A stretch of 64,000 nucleotides of DNA from Flavobacterium marginilacus. GTDB lineage: Bacteria > Bacteroidota > Bacteroidia > Flavobacteriales > Flavobacteriaceae. The stretch lies in NCBI RefSeq assembly GCF_026870155.1, contig NZ_CP113975.1, forward strand, positions 2,294,001 through 2,358,000, given 5' to 3'. This document shows, piece after piece, positions 44,301 through 51,982 of the stretch; the first letter of the stretch is position 1; each line of letters begins with the position of its first letter. The position numbers and the translations under genes are program-made. Below the pieces are notes generated by a model. That model made no database searches. It was not told the DNA's origin and worked only from the letters and a program-made list of their open reading frames with translations.

Positions 44301-44708
44301 GTTTTCTTTTTTGTAAATGACTATACTTTTATCTACTTGTTTATAGACTAAATTGCTGCCTTGAAAAACAGTATTCAAAATATCACTGACACTTCTGGAG
44401 CCTCTTGGTGTTGTTACTTTTGGAAAATCTTTTATAGTTTGTGGCTGATAAGCAAAAAGTAATCCTGTTTTACTTTCTATTTTTTTAAATAAAGTTTTAA
44501 TATCTTGATTATGAAGTTCGATATCAACAGATATAGATTCTAAGTTCTGACCGTTCATTTCGGTTGCAAGGATCATATGAGTACCGCAGGTCAGTAAGAA
44601 AATGTGGAAGAGGCTGATTCGCATGATCATAATTGTTTTTTTTGATAAATGAAATAAAGAGGATTTCTTTTCCTTATCAAACATGGTTGTTTTACAGCGT
44701 AATTTCAT
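41340..44708 (-). CDS. SusC/RagA-family TonB-dependent receptor with STN domain
   Basis: 1122 residues. Order: signal region, STN/secretin-like signalling domain (about 52-115, SVDIELHNQDIKTLFKKIES), carboxypeptidase-like regulatory domain (about 143-215, LTGIITDQAGMPLSGVTLSI), plug (about 225-360, LQGRAPGVFVTQTSGYAGSD, DIASIEILKDADATAIYGSR then GANGV), and beta-barrel ending FGTQLTF. The STN domain links it to the FecR/sigma pair upstream. Substrate unknown; the operon partners are a peptidase and an exporter. Confidence 0.95.
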   Translation of the reverse strand: MKLRCKTTMFDKEKKSSLFHLSKKTIMIMRISLFHIFLLTCGTHMILATEMNGQNLESISVDIELHNQDIKTLFKKIESKTGLLFAYQPQTIKDFPKVTTPRGSRSVSDILNTVFQGSNLVYKQVDKSIVIYKKENESKPAKVNRILTGIITDQAGMPLSGVTLSIPGTNLVEISDYDGQFSFEIPDGKVTIKVSYVGYKTREIAIEDQTKLTIKMTSDLSKLDEVVVIGYGTTTKRSSTGSVVKITSEDIKKQPVTNILQTLQGRAPGVFVTQTSGYAGSDINISIRGRNSVDDYNIPLYIIDGIPYIGSDLKGQAQEIKNYVIKGAQKNTSPLNILNPNDIASIEILKDADATAIYGSRGANGVVLITTKKGSSGKTEFTINTNSGISEVANRVKTLDTAAYRNMLQTALTNAKANPSNSSTGIALTDWDPNAQINWQDELIGGTANFNDFSASLKGGNETTNFLLSGAYHKETTVLPNDFGYNKFSTNFNINHTTLNKKLKLEATVMFATDKNKLPFFDITNYAITTAPNHPIYNADGTFYWAATYFSDINPLAALGKRVEDKGSNLITSFNINYKIAKGLSFKTDFGYGFTEMLSKQTLPATASNYAYYNLNKLSLNTLRSYTVSNNNASNFTIDPQLNYVTSLWKGNLTALAGMSYQDSKSEMPSYVSTSGYSSDNLIGFTGTAATVTSNNGSLEYKYVSMFSRLNYNIASKYILNANFRRDGSSKFGPNNKYGNFGSVAAAWVFSEEDFIKKDTWLSFGKLRTSYGEVGSDGTLNYGFLDTFSAATYGNGNASLSATRLANPNYQWQVSKKFETAVDLNFLDDKISFTAAFYRNITGNQLVGYPISAQSGFTSYAENMGAKVENKGWEFTLTTNNVNTKNLNWSSSFNISTNSNKLLAFPGIEYTSYYSQYVAGKPLNSMYIYKYTGIQNGIPQFEDANGDGKISTGLAATGAGDRQYLGATTPKYYGGISNSISYKSFSFDFLFQFVKQTGRTLMTSIGIQPGYPYGLANFQTDEYNDYIAQGNTLSSNYLPSYLNYLGSDATIVDASYIKLKNVSASYIIPLDQNMQKVIKNLRVSLQGQNLVTFTKYKGFDPESPGLVLPPMRTITFGTQLTF

Positions 44709-44890
44709 AAATTTGCTTGTTTTTTAATGGTTACTGGATTAATTGTTAAAAATCTCGGCCATCTGGTGTAGGAGCTGGATGGCTTTTTTAATTTAGTCTT
44801 CGTTAATTGTTTCTGTTTTTTAAAGGTTAATATTTAATTTTAAAAGCGTTCTAAGTAGGAGGTTAGTCAGCTTTTTTTCTCTTCTGTTTT

Positions 44891-45931
44891 TTATTCGCAG
44901 CCTTTTCCGTCCATAATAATGGAACCATTTTTATTGTAATGATATTCTGTTTCTATAACACTGCAGATTACTTTTAAAACATGATCTAAATTTTCTTCGT
45001 TCAAGAAACTCGCTGTAATTCGGCAGTTCTTAATTTTTTCATTCTGAATTAAAATCGAAACTTTATATTTTTGAGAAATTAAAGAAATCGCTTCGGTCAT
45101 GTTTATATCATCCAGAATCAGGTAATTACTTTTCCATTCAGTTACAGCTGCAGCATTAATATTATTCTGCTCAAAATTAAAAGTCCTTTTGTTAACTTTA
45201 ATCTGCTGATTAGGAGTAATCACACCATATATTTTTTTTGTATCTCCTACCTGAACTTTACCACGGGTTACTGTAACTTCAATATTATCAGAAGAATTTT
45301 TTGCATTAATATTAAAAGCAGTTCCTAAAACCTTAGTTTGAATTTTGCCTGTATGTACAATAAAAGGTTTCTCTTTGTTGTGTTTAATATCAAAAAAAGC
45401 TTCTCCAGTCAGCGTAACTTCACGAGTTTTGCTATTAAAAGAATTCTGATCGTATTTTAAACTACTGTTGTCATTCAGCAAAACTGTACTGCCATCAGGA
45501 AGATGAACCAATTGTTTACCCCTAAAATCAATTAACGTATTTTCTACGATTGCAGCAGGTTTGATTTCAGGAGCAGAAATTGAAGTTTTTTGTTTGAAAA
45601 AAAATGAATTTCCCACAGCGATAAGTAAAACGATACTGGCAGCGGCAAATAGAGATCGTAATATTGTTCTTCTTCTTCTGCCCGGATTCAATTTCACAAC
45701 TTTAGATTCGCTTTCCGGTTTAGATAAGATATAGTTAAGGATATCATCTCCTTGCATTTTATCCATTACTTCTGTAACATAATCTCTTTTCAGCATATCA
45801 TGAATTTTTTCTTTCAGAAAATCATCATGCGTGCCCCGCTGAATTATTTCCATCATTTGCAGTTGCTCTGCATCAGATAGGTTATTCTGCAGATAGCCTT
45901 CAAATAACTCTTCGAAATTTTTTTGCTGCAT
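44891..45931 (-). CDS. FecR-family anti-sigma factor
   Basis: 346 residues. The N-terminal cytoplasmic part binds the sigma factor. One membrane helix follows (SLFAAASIVLLIAVGNSFFF), then the periplasmic FecR domain (VHLPDGSTVLLNDNSSLKYD, TGEAFFDIKHNKEKPFIVHT) and a C-terminal DUF4974/STN-like domain (NMTEAISLISQKYKVSILIQ). It relays ligand binding at the STN receptor to the ECF sigma factor encoded upstream. Confidence 0.93.
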   Translation of the reverse strand: MQQKNFEELFEGYLQNNLSDAEQLQMMEIIQRGTHDDFLKEKIHDMLKRDYVTEVMDKMQGDDILNYILSKPESESKVVKLNPGRRRRTILRSLFAAASIVLLIAVGNSFFFKQKTSISAPEIKPAAIVENTLIDFRGKQLVHLPDGSTVLLNDNSSLKYDQNSFNSKTREVTLTGEAFFDIKHNKEKPFIVHTGKIQTKVLGTAFNINAKNSSDNIEVTVTRGKVQVGDTKKIYGVITPNQQIKVNKRTFNFEQNNINAAAVTEWKSNYLILDDINMTEAISLISQKYKVSILIQNEKIKNCRITASFLNEENLDHVLKVICSVIETEYHYNKNGSIIMDGKGCE

Positions 45932-46141
45932 TTGTTTCGTTAATTAAATTAGTACTTGTTCGTAAATTATGTTTTTTTTTTTTTTAAGTCCTTCCAATTT
46001 TAGAGGGGCAGGCATGTTTTTAATGCCCCTTTTATATAAAGACCATTAAAAAAGAGGGGGGGAGTAGTGAGAAGTGAAAAAAATGCAGAAAAAAATGTAA
46101 AAAACAACCAATAGGGCTTTTTTGAAAGAAAAAACTTTAGA

Positions 46142-46747
46142 CTATATTTTGAAAAATAAAGGGATTGTCATGAATATATTCATGTACGGAGAAATTTTAA
46201 GACGTACAAATTTCAGAGCCTGAGCCATGTGTTTTTTTACCGTCTCTGTTGAGATTCCCAAATGTTCACCAATTTTTTGATGACTTAATCCGTCCCATTT
46301 AGCCATTTTATAGACTTTTTGCTGCTGTGGAGGAAGCTGTTCTACAATCTGATTTAAGATCGTATTGTATTGTTCGTCTTTAATATTATTATCAGTATCG
46401 ATAAAACTATTTTCGTTTGGATTGATTTCAGCAATCATATTTGCTTCTCTGGCAATTTTTTTAATAGAATTAAATAAATGATTGCGAGAAATTATATAGA
46501 TATAATTTTCGAAATTGTTTATTTCGGTTAAATTTTTGCGGTTCTGCCAGATTTTCAAGAAGATATCCTGAACAGCTTCTTCCGATTGTACTTTTGATTT
46601 TGTGATTCTAAAAGCAGTCGAGTACACAATATTTTTGTATTGATTGTAAATATTTGTAAAAGCAAGTTCACTTCCTTGAGATAATTCAAGAAGAATTTTA
46701 TTCTCGTCAATATTTGAATTTTGAGCCATTTTTTTAATTAAAATCAA
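46142..46747 (-). CDS. ECF RNA polymerase sigma factor
   Basis: 201 residues, or 195 if it starts at MAQNSNIDEN (46729). Region 2 is AFTNIYNQYKNIVYSTAFRI then QSEEAVQDIFLKIWQNRKNL. Region 4 is LPPQQQKVYKMAKWDGLSHQ then KIGEHLGISTETVKKHMAQA. It is FecI-type in context: FecR and SusC follow on the same strand, so it should activate that operon. Confidence 0.93.
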   Translation of the reverse strand: MILIKKMAQNSNIDENKILLELSQGSELAFTNIYNQYKNIVYSTAFRITKSKVQSEEAVQDIFLKIWQNRKNLTEINNFENYIYIISRNHLFNSIKKIAREANMIAEINPNENSFIDTDNNIKDEQYNTILNQIVEQLPPQQQKVYKMAKWDGLSHQKIGEHLGISTETVKKHMAQALKFVRLKISPYMNIFMTIPLFFKI

Positions 46748-46975
46748 TACAGCAATATTATTTATTTTTTTTTAAACGAAGATTATTTATCTAGAATACC
46801 TCTTTAGAAATATTAATTTAATAGTTTATGAATAAAATATTAAATTATTGTAAAAATTAAGCACCTTATTTTGTGTAACATTTAATGACGGGTTGTAATG
46901 GTATTTATAATAGTGTAGGTTAAGTCTTGTTTTTGTTGAGAATTGAGCAGAATATAATAAAAAAAGCATTTTTTT

Positions 46976-47007
46976 ATTGAAGAATATTTATAAAAAGTAT
47001 AGATTTG
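46976..47007 (+). promoter_or_regulatory. Candidate promoter of the M28 peptidase gene
   Basis: ATTG, 20 nt, TAGATTTG (47000-47007): Bacteroidota -33/-7 pattern with one mismatch, 63 bp before the start codon. Confidence 0.45.
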
Positions 47008-47069
47008 TTTCTTTTTCAAGTCCTTCTTTTTTTTAAGAAAATTATCCTAATTTTTAATTTGATTTAATT

Positions 47070-48539
47070 ATGAAAAAGAAGTTATTTATATTATTTAGTT
47101 TCTATTGCATTGCAGTTTTTTCGCAGGCAGTAAAAAAACCTTTAGTTTCGTCAATTTCTGTACAAGATCTTAAAACAGATATGTACGAAATGGCTGGAGA
47201 TCACTTCAATGGACGTGAAGCAGGTACCTTGGACGAATTAAAAGTGTCTGTGTGGCTTGCAGAAAAAGCAAAACAATCTGGAATGTCGCCTGCAGGAGAC
47301 GATGGAACTTTTTTTCAGTTTTTCGATTTGTACAGACATCAGGTTACCAATTACACCAAGTTTAGAATTGGGCAAAAAGAATTTAAGTTATGGAGCGAAG
47401 TCTTGATTGCCGAAACAACAGCCAGCAAAGTTGAGGCTCCATTACTTTATTTAGGAAAAATTTCTGCAGAAGAAATTAGAAAAGTTGATGTAAAAGGAAA
47501 AGCGGTCGTTTTAATAGCTTCGAAAGATGGAATTTCGGATGATATTTCACTTTTCGAACGACGTTATCCAGGATTTGTTAAACAGAAATATTATGAAGAT
47601 TTAGCGTATAGAGGAGCAGCCGCTTTAATTATTATTGCAGATGAATTGGGTGAAAAATCGTGGACGCAGGTTGAACCGCAAATGAAACGCGGCATTTACG
47701 GAATCGAAGGCTACCGCGATAAAATACCGGTACCTTCCAGAATGCCTGCTTTTTGGGTTCATAATGATCAGATAGAATTTTTTAAAAATACAAACGATCA
47801 TTTATCAGCCGAAGTAATTTCAGAAACATATAAGTATCCTTCTGTAAATGTTGTTGGAAAAGTTGAAGGTAAAGATACTGTATTAAAAAAGGAGTTTGTT
47901 CTTTTCAGTGGACACCAAGATCATGACGGTGTGCGGCAAAAATACGGTCAAGACTCCATTTACAATGGAGCAGATGATAATGCAAGTACCTGTGTTGCTA
48001 TGCTGGCTATTGCGCGGGCATTCAAAAAGCAGCCAGCCAAAAGATCTGCTTTATTTGTATTTCACGGTTCCGAAGAGCGCGGATTATTAGGTTCAAGCTG
48101 GTATGCATCACATCCTACAGTTCCTGAAAAAGATATTATTGCCGTATTGAATGGTGATATGATTGGAAGAAATGATATCAATCAGGCAGCACTTTTAGGC
48201 TCCACGGATCCTCATCAAAATTCTCCTGATTTGGTAAATGCTGCAAAAAAAGCAAATGATGAAGGACCTAAATTTGAACTCGATAAACTTTGGGACAGAC
48301 CGGAACATCCTGAGTTTTTTTACTTTAGATCCGATCATATTCCTTATGCTCAAAAAGGAATACCAGCAGTTTTTTTTACCAGTGTACTTCATAGTCAATA
48401 TCATACACCAATGGACGAATCTGAAAATATAGATTTTGCAAAACTGTATAAAATGACTGATTGGATTTACCGAACAGGATGGATTTTATCTAATAATCCC
48501 GAAAGGCCTAAATTTTTGTCAGCTAAAAAATCAAAATAG
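47070..48539 (+). CDS. Secreted M28-family zinc aminopeptidase
   Basis: 489 residues with signal peptide MKKKLFILFSFYCIAVFSQ. A PA-like insert (VKGKAVVLIASKDGISDDIS, RGAAALIIIADELGEKSW) precedes the peptidase core. Zinc ligands and catalytic residues are visible in LFSGHQDHDGV, GADDNASTCVAML, HGSEERGLLGSSW, NGDMIGRND and HSQYHTPMDE. It removes N-terminal amino acids from peptides outside the cytoplasm. It is divergent from the sigma/SusCD operon, supporting a peptide-use theme. Confidence 0.93.
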   Translation: MKKKLFILFSFYCIAVFSQAVKKPLVSSISVQDLKTDMYEMAGDHFNGREAGTLDELKVSVWLAEKAKQSGMSPAGDDGTFFQFFDLYRHQVTNYTKFRIGQKEFKLWSEVLIAETTASKVEAPLLYLGKISAEEIRKVDVKGKAVVLIASKDGISDDISLFERRYPGFVKQKYYEDLAYRGAAALIIIADELGEKSWTQVEPQMKRGIYGIEGYRDKIPVPSRMPAFWVHNDQIEFFKNTNDHLSAEVISETYKYPSVNVVGKVEGKDTVLKKEFVLFSGHQDHDGVRQKYGQDSIYNGADDNASTCVAMLAIARAFKKQPAKRSALFVFHGSEERGLLGSSWYASHPTVPEKDIIAVLNGDMIGRNDINQAALLGSTDPHQNSPDLVNAAKKANDEGPKFELDKLWDRPEHPEFFYFRSDHIPYAQKGIPAVFFTSVLHSQYHTPMDESENIDFAKLYKMTDWIYRTGWILSNNPERPKFLSAKKSK

Positions 48540-48664
48540 TTGATTTTACCGAAATTTCAGTTTCGAAATGTACCATAAAGAGGGGAGAGGATAAAGCCTG
48601 ATATGTAAAGGCTAGGGCTGAATACTGACTTATTTATTTACCAAGGCATTTGCTTTTGAAAAAT

Positions 48665-48827
48665 AAGAGCCTGTTTAAATTTTATTTTTGAGATTTATTA
48701 TTAGATGATTTTTGAGTGAAATTAGGCAGATTTTTATAAAATAGCAGAGCTATTGTATAAAAATTTAACGAAGTTGTAGCCAAAAATAGTCATAAGAGAG
48801 CCAATAAATAAAACTTAAACAGGCTCT
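48665..48827. mobile_element. 160-bp MITE-like element, copy 3
   Basis: AGAGCCTGTTTAAATTTTAT ... ATAAAACTTAAACAGGCTCT: the most perfect terminal inverted repeats of the three copies. Confidence 0.7.
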
Positions 48828-48864
48828 AAATAGTGATTTGTCATTTTGCAAAACAGTTAAATTA

Positions 48865-48943
48865 GCCACGGATTCCACGGATAAAACAGACTAGAATGGA
48901 TTTTTTAATAAATCCGTTAAATCCGTGTTGTCTGTGTGCTGTT
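48865..48943. repeat. Dispersed imperfect palindrome
   Basis: GCCACGGATTCCACGGATAA ... AATCCGTGTTGTCTGTGTGC, of the same style as the hairpins at 31.5 and 32.2 kb. Confidence 0.4.
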
Positions 48944-48993
48944 TTTTTATACTTTGGGTATATTGAATTTAAAAATTTTTAAAAGCGAATATT

Positions 48994-49582
48994 CCATTTA
49001 TTGGTCAGCGTTTGAGAGTTTTGTTGATTTTAAAACAAAACGAAAAAACAGGAATTTCTAAACGTGAGGCTGCTAAATTAGCTATGGTCGATCCAAACAG
49101 CGTTCATAAATGGAGAACATTATTATGGATTTGTACGATAAAAAAAATATATGTTGGAGTTTAAGCGATGGAATGAGTACAGATGACCCGAGCGATAGCG
49201 AACAGGCGAAGTAAACCACACTTGGAGCTTGGAAATTGGCTGTTAAAAATTGAAATATTGAGCAAGATTTAATTTTCCATTCTGACAGAGGTGTCCAATA
49301 TGCCAGCAAAAAGTTTGTAAATGTTCTTGAATCCTATAAAAAAATAACCCGAAGTATGAGCCGAAAAGGAAATTGTTGGGATAATGCGGTAGCGGAGAGC
49401 TTCTTTAAATCCTTAAAAACTGAATTGATTTATGGAAACAAACTCATTTCTAAAGAACAAATGAAACTAGAAGTCTTTGAATATATTGAGATTTAGTACA
49501 ACAGAAAAAGAAGACATTCAGCTTTGAATTATGCAACTATTGAAGAATTTAACAATCAAATTAATTATAAAAATGTAACTTA
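48994..49582 (+). pseudogene. IS3-family transposase remnant (OrfA start fused to OrfB end)
   Basis: 49003-49117 reads QRLRVLLILKQNEKTGISKR then EAAKLAMVDPNSVHKWRT, an OrfA helix-turn-helix. 49118-49582 reads the integrase-core end: LIFHSDRGVQYASKKFVNVL, then GNCWDNAVAESFFKSLKTEL, YNRKRRHSALNYATIEEFNN. The middle is deleted, and there is an in-frame stop and a small foreign insertion near 49190. Not functional. Confidence 0.8.
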
Positions 49583-49642
49583 ATTTAATGTACAGTTTTT
49601 GTTAGCATATCCAGATATTTTATAAATAGTAAACTCATACTC

Positions 49643-49680
49643 GACATTTTAAACAAAGTAAAATGACATTTTAAACAAAG
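49643..49680 (+). promoter_or_regulatory. Paired operator-like repeats before the SDR gene
   Basis: GACATTTTAAACAAAG occurs at 49643-49658 and 49665-49680, spaced exactly 22 bp (two helical turns). The second copy covers the -33 position relative to TAATTTTG at 49701. Likely an AraC-family binding site. Confidence 0.55.
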
Positions 49681-49700
49681 TCGAAAGAGTAATGCCTATC

Positions 49701-49708
49701 TAATTTTG
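49701..49708 (+). promoter_or_regulatory. -7 box of the SDR gene
   Basis: TAATTTTG matches TAnnTTTG. No TTTG is present at -33, where the operator repeat sits, which suggests activator dependence. Confidence 0.45.
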
Positions 49709-49734
49709 CACTATAACTTTTAAATAGTAACAAA

Positions 49735-50730
49735 ATGATACAGAACAATTATCAAGGAGCATTACAAAATTCAATTAATTCAGGATTTAACTCAAAATCA
49801 ACAGCAAAAGATGTAATCAATGGAATTGACCTTACAGGCAAAATTGCGATCGTAACAGGTGGGCATACCGGAATCGGTTTAGAAACGACCAAAACACTTG
49901 CATCAGCTGGAGCAATTGTTATTGTACCAGCAAGAGATACTCAAAAGGCAAAGAAAAATCTGCAAGGTATAGCAAATGTAGAATTAGAATCAATGGATTT
50001 AATGGATCCTGAATCAATTGATGCCTTTGCTGAAAAGTTCCTTACATCAGGAAGACCACTTCATTTGCTTATTAACAATGCGGGTATTATGTGGGTACCA
50101 TTGCGTAGAGATATTCGTGGCTGCGAATCACAATTAGTAACTAATTATCTTGGGCAGTTTCAGTTAACTGCAAAATTATGGTCTGCTCTAAAAAATGCCA
50201 ATGGAGCAAGAGTGGTAAATGTATCTTCTCTCGGACACCAAATGGCACCATTTAACTTTGATGATCCTAACTTTCTTCAACGTAAATACGAAACCTTGCA
50301 GGCTTATGGGCAATCAAAAACTGCAAGTAATTTATTTTCAATTGAATTAGACAATCGTGGAAAAGAGTTTAATGTAAGAACCTATTCCTTGCATCCAGGC
50401 TCTATTGGAGGAACAGAACTAGCTAGAGAAGCATCAATAGAAATGTTTCAAAAAATGGGTTTCTTGGATGCGGATGGTAACATTCTACCTGAAATTGCAG
50501 CAAATCTAAAAACAATTCCTCAAGGTGCAGCCACTACTGTTTGGTGTGCTACAAGTCCAAAACTTGAAAATATTGGTGGTGTTTATTGTGAAGATGCTGA
50601 CATTGCTCCATTAGTCAATAATGAAAGTATTGGGATATCAGGAGTAGAACTTTATTCGTTAGATAAATTGAATGCTAAAAAACTATGGAATTTGAGCGAA
50701 GAAATGACGGGTGTAGTGTTTCAAATTTAA
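49735..50730 (+). CDS. Short-chain dehydrogenase/reductase
   Basis: 331 residues. NAD(P)-binding motif VTGGHTGIGLETT (TGxxxGIG), NNAGIMWVP (NNAG) and the catalytic VNVSSLG and YGQSKTASN (Ser, Tyr, Lys) follow classical or extended SDR order; the length suggests a retinol-dehydrogenase-like subgroup. Cytoplasmic. It is followed by an AraC-family regulator whose promoter shares the same repeat, pointing to co-regulation. Substrate unknown. Confidence 0.9.
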   Translation: MIQNNYQGALQNSINSGFNSKSTAKDVINGIDLTGKIAIVTGGHTGIGLETTKTLASAGAIVIVPARDTQKAKKNLQGIANVELESMDLMDPESIDAFAEKFLTSGRPLHLLINNAGIMWVPLRRDIRGCESQLVTNYLGQFQLTAKLWSALKNANGARVVNVSSLGHQMAPFNFDDPNFLQRKYETLQAYGQSKTASNLFSIELDNRGKEFNVRTYSLHPGSIGGTELAREASIEMFQKMGFLDADGNILPEIAANLKTIPQGAATTVWCATSPKLENIGGVYCEDADIAPLVNNESIGISGVELYSLDKLNAKKLWNLSEEMTGVVFQI

Positions 50731-50809
50731 AATCGATCACCATAAATGATAGAACAGCTGATTCTAATAAAAATTTAGAGTTAGTTGTTCTTTTAAATAA
50801 TAACAGTTT

Positions 50810-50845
50810 GACATTTTAAACAATATTCGGCATTTTTTATCTTTG
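50810..50845 (+). promoter_or_regulatory. Operator-like repeat and -7 box of the araC-type gene
   Basis: GACATTTTAAACA (50810-50822) matches the repeats before the SDR gene, and TATCTTTG (50838-50845) is a TAnnTTTG box. The arrangement fits autoregulation. Confidence 0.5.
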
Positions 50846-50891
50846 TCTCATAAGGTCTTTCTCAAAAAGACGAATTTAATCAATCGTAGTT

Positions 50892-51710
50892 ATGGAATAT
50901 CAGGCAAAATATATAACATCAAACATTAAGCTATCCAGTTATGACGATAAACTCTTCAAATCTGACTTGATGTTTGATGACCACATGCTGATTTGGTTTA
51001 TTTCTGGTGAAACGAAAATAATACAGGCAGACACCACATACTTTTTCAAAACAGGCGATATTTTTTTGATTCCCAGAAATCAAATGGCTACAATAATTAA
51101 TTATCCTAAAAACGGACAACCTCATAAAACAGTTGTTATGCACTTATCTACAGAACGATTAAAGAAGTTCTATGAAAAAATTGATGTTCGTAACAAAAGT
51201 ATTCCTGAACAAAAAATATACAGTTTTGATCATCATCCTTTATTAGAAAGCTGTATGTCATCTTTGATCCCTTATTTTGAATTAGAAGGAGAATTTCCAG
51301 AAAACATAGCATCATTAAAAATTACAGAAGCCATTAGCATCTTGAGAGAAATTGACAAAAATATTGATACTGTATTAGCAAACTTTGATGAACCTGGTAA
51401 AGTCGACCTAATAAATTTTATGGAACGTAATTTTATGTTCAATATGTCAATGGAAAAATTTGGATATATGACTGGTCGAAGTTTATCCACATTCAATAGA
51501 GATTTTAAAAAGCATTTTAATACAACACCTCAAAAATGGTTGACTAAAAAAAGACTTGAGTTGGCTTACTATCAATTAACTGATAAAAAGAAAAAACCAA
51601 CTGAAGTTTATCTGGAAGTTGGTTTTGAAGATTTATCTCATTTTTCATTTGCATTTAAAAATCAATATGGCAGGCCTCCAACACAACTGTATACTAATAA
51701 TAACTTGTAA
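50892..51710 (+). CDS. AraC-family transcriptional regulator
   Basis: 272 residues. An N-terminal cupin-like effector domain (TYFFKTGDIFLIPRNQMATI) is followed by a C-terminal double helix-turn-helix: NMSMEKFGYMTGRSLSTFNR then DFKKHFNTTPQKWL, and VYLEVGFEDLSHFSFAFKNQ then YGRPPTQL. It probably controls the SDR gene 161 bp upstream and itself through GACATTTTAAACA repeats. Effector unknown. Confidence 0.9.
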   Translation: MEYQAKYITSNIKLSSYDDKLFKSDLMFDDHMLIWFISGETKIIQADTTYFFKTGDIFLIPRNQMATIINYPKNGQPHKTVVMHLSTERLKKFYEKIDVRNKSIPEQKIYSFDHHPLLESCMSSLIPYFELEGEFPENIASLKITEAISILREIDKNIDTVLANFDEPGKVDLINFMERNFMFNMSMEKFGYMTGRSLSTFNRDFKKHFNTTPQKWLTKKRLELAYYQLTDKKKKPTEVYLEVGFEDLSHFSFAFKNQYGRPPTQLYTNNNL

Positions 51711-51715
51711 ATTTT

Positions 51716-51900
51716 CACATAGCCACATAGCCCGACATACTTTTGGAACGACTGTAACACTTACAAATGGCGTTCCTATCGAAAGTGTGAGCAAAATGCC
51801 GGGGCATAAAAAACAGCATTATACTAAAGTTTTGGATAAGAAAGTAAGTGAAGATATGCAGATTCTGAAGGATAAATTTCTTTCAATGTATTATCTGTCA
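51716..51900 (+). pseudogene. Tyrosine recombinase C-terminal remnant
   Basis: The frame reads SHIARHTFGTTVTLTNGVPI then ESVSKMPGHKKQHYTKVLDK and KVSEDMQILKDKF. HxARHTF carries the recombinase His/Arg and QHYTK the catalytic Tyr, as in Bacteroidota mobile-element integrases. It lacks about 300 N-terminal residues and several residues around GHK. It is a scar of a lost element, not an integron integrase. Confidence 0.75.
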
Positions 51901-51982
51901 AATGAACCCAAAACAATTAGCAATTAATATCTTTATTAAAAAATTAATATCTAATTTTACTCAAATTAAATTCTTTATTCTT

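Noticed and set aside
44758..44790. GCCATC...GATGGC hairpin with T-run between susC and fecR
   Set aside because: The T-run is on the plus strand, while both flanking genes are on the minus strand, so a terminator role is not supported.
51716..51900. Possible integron integrase for the array
   Set aside because: Only the last 60 residues of a phage or conjugative-element type recombinase remain, 20 kb away and without any IntI-specific feature.
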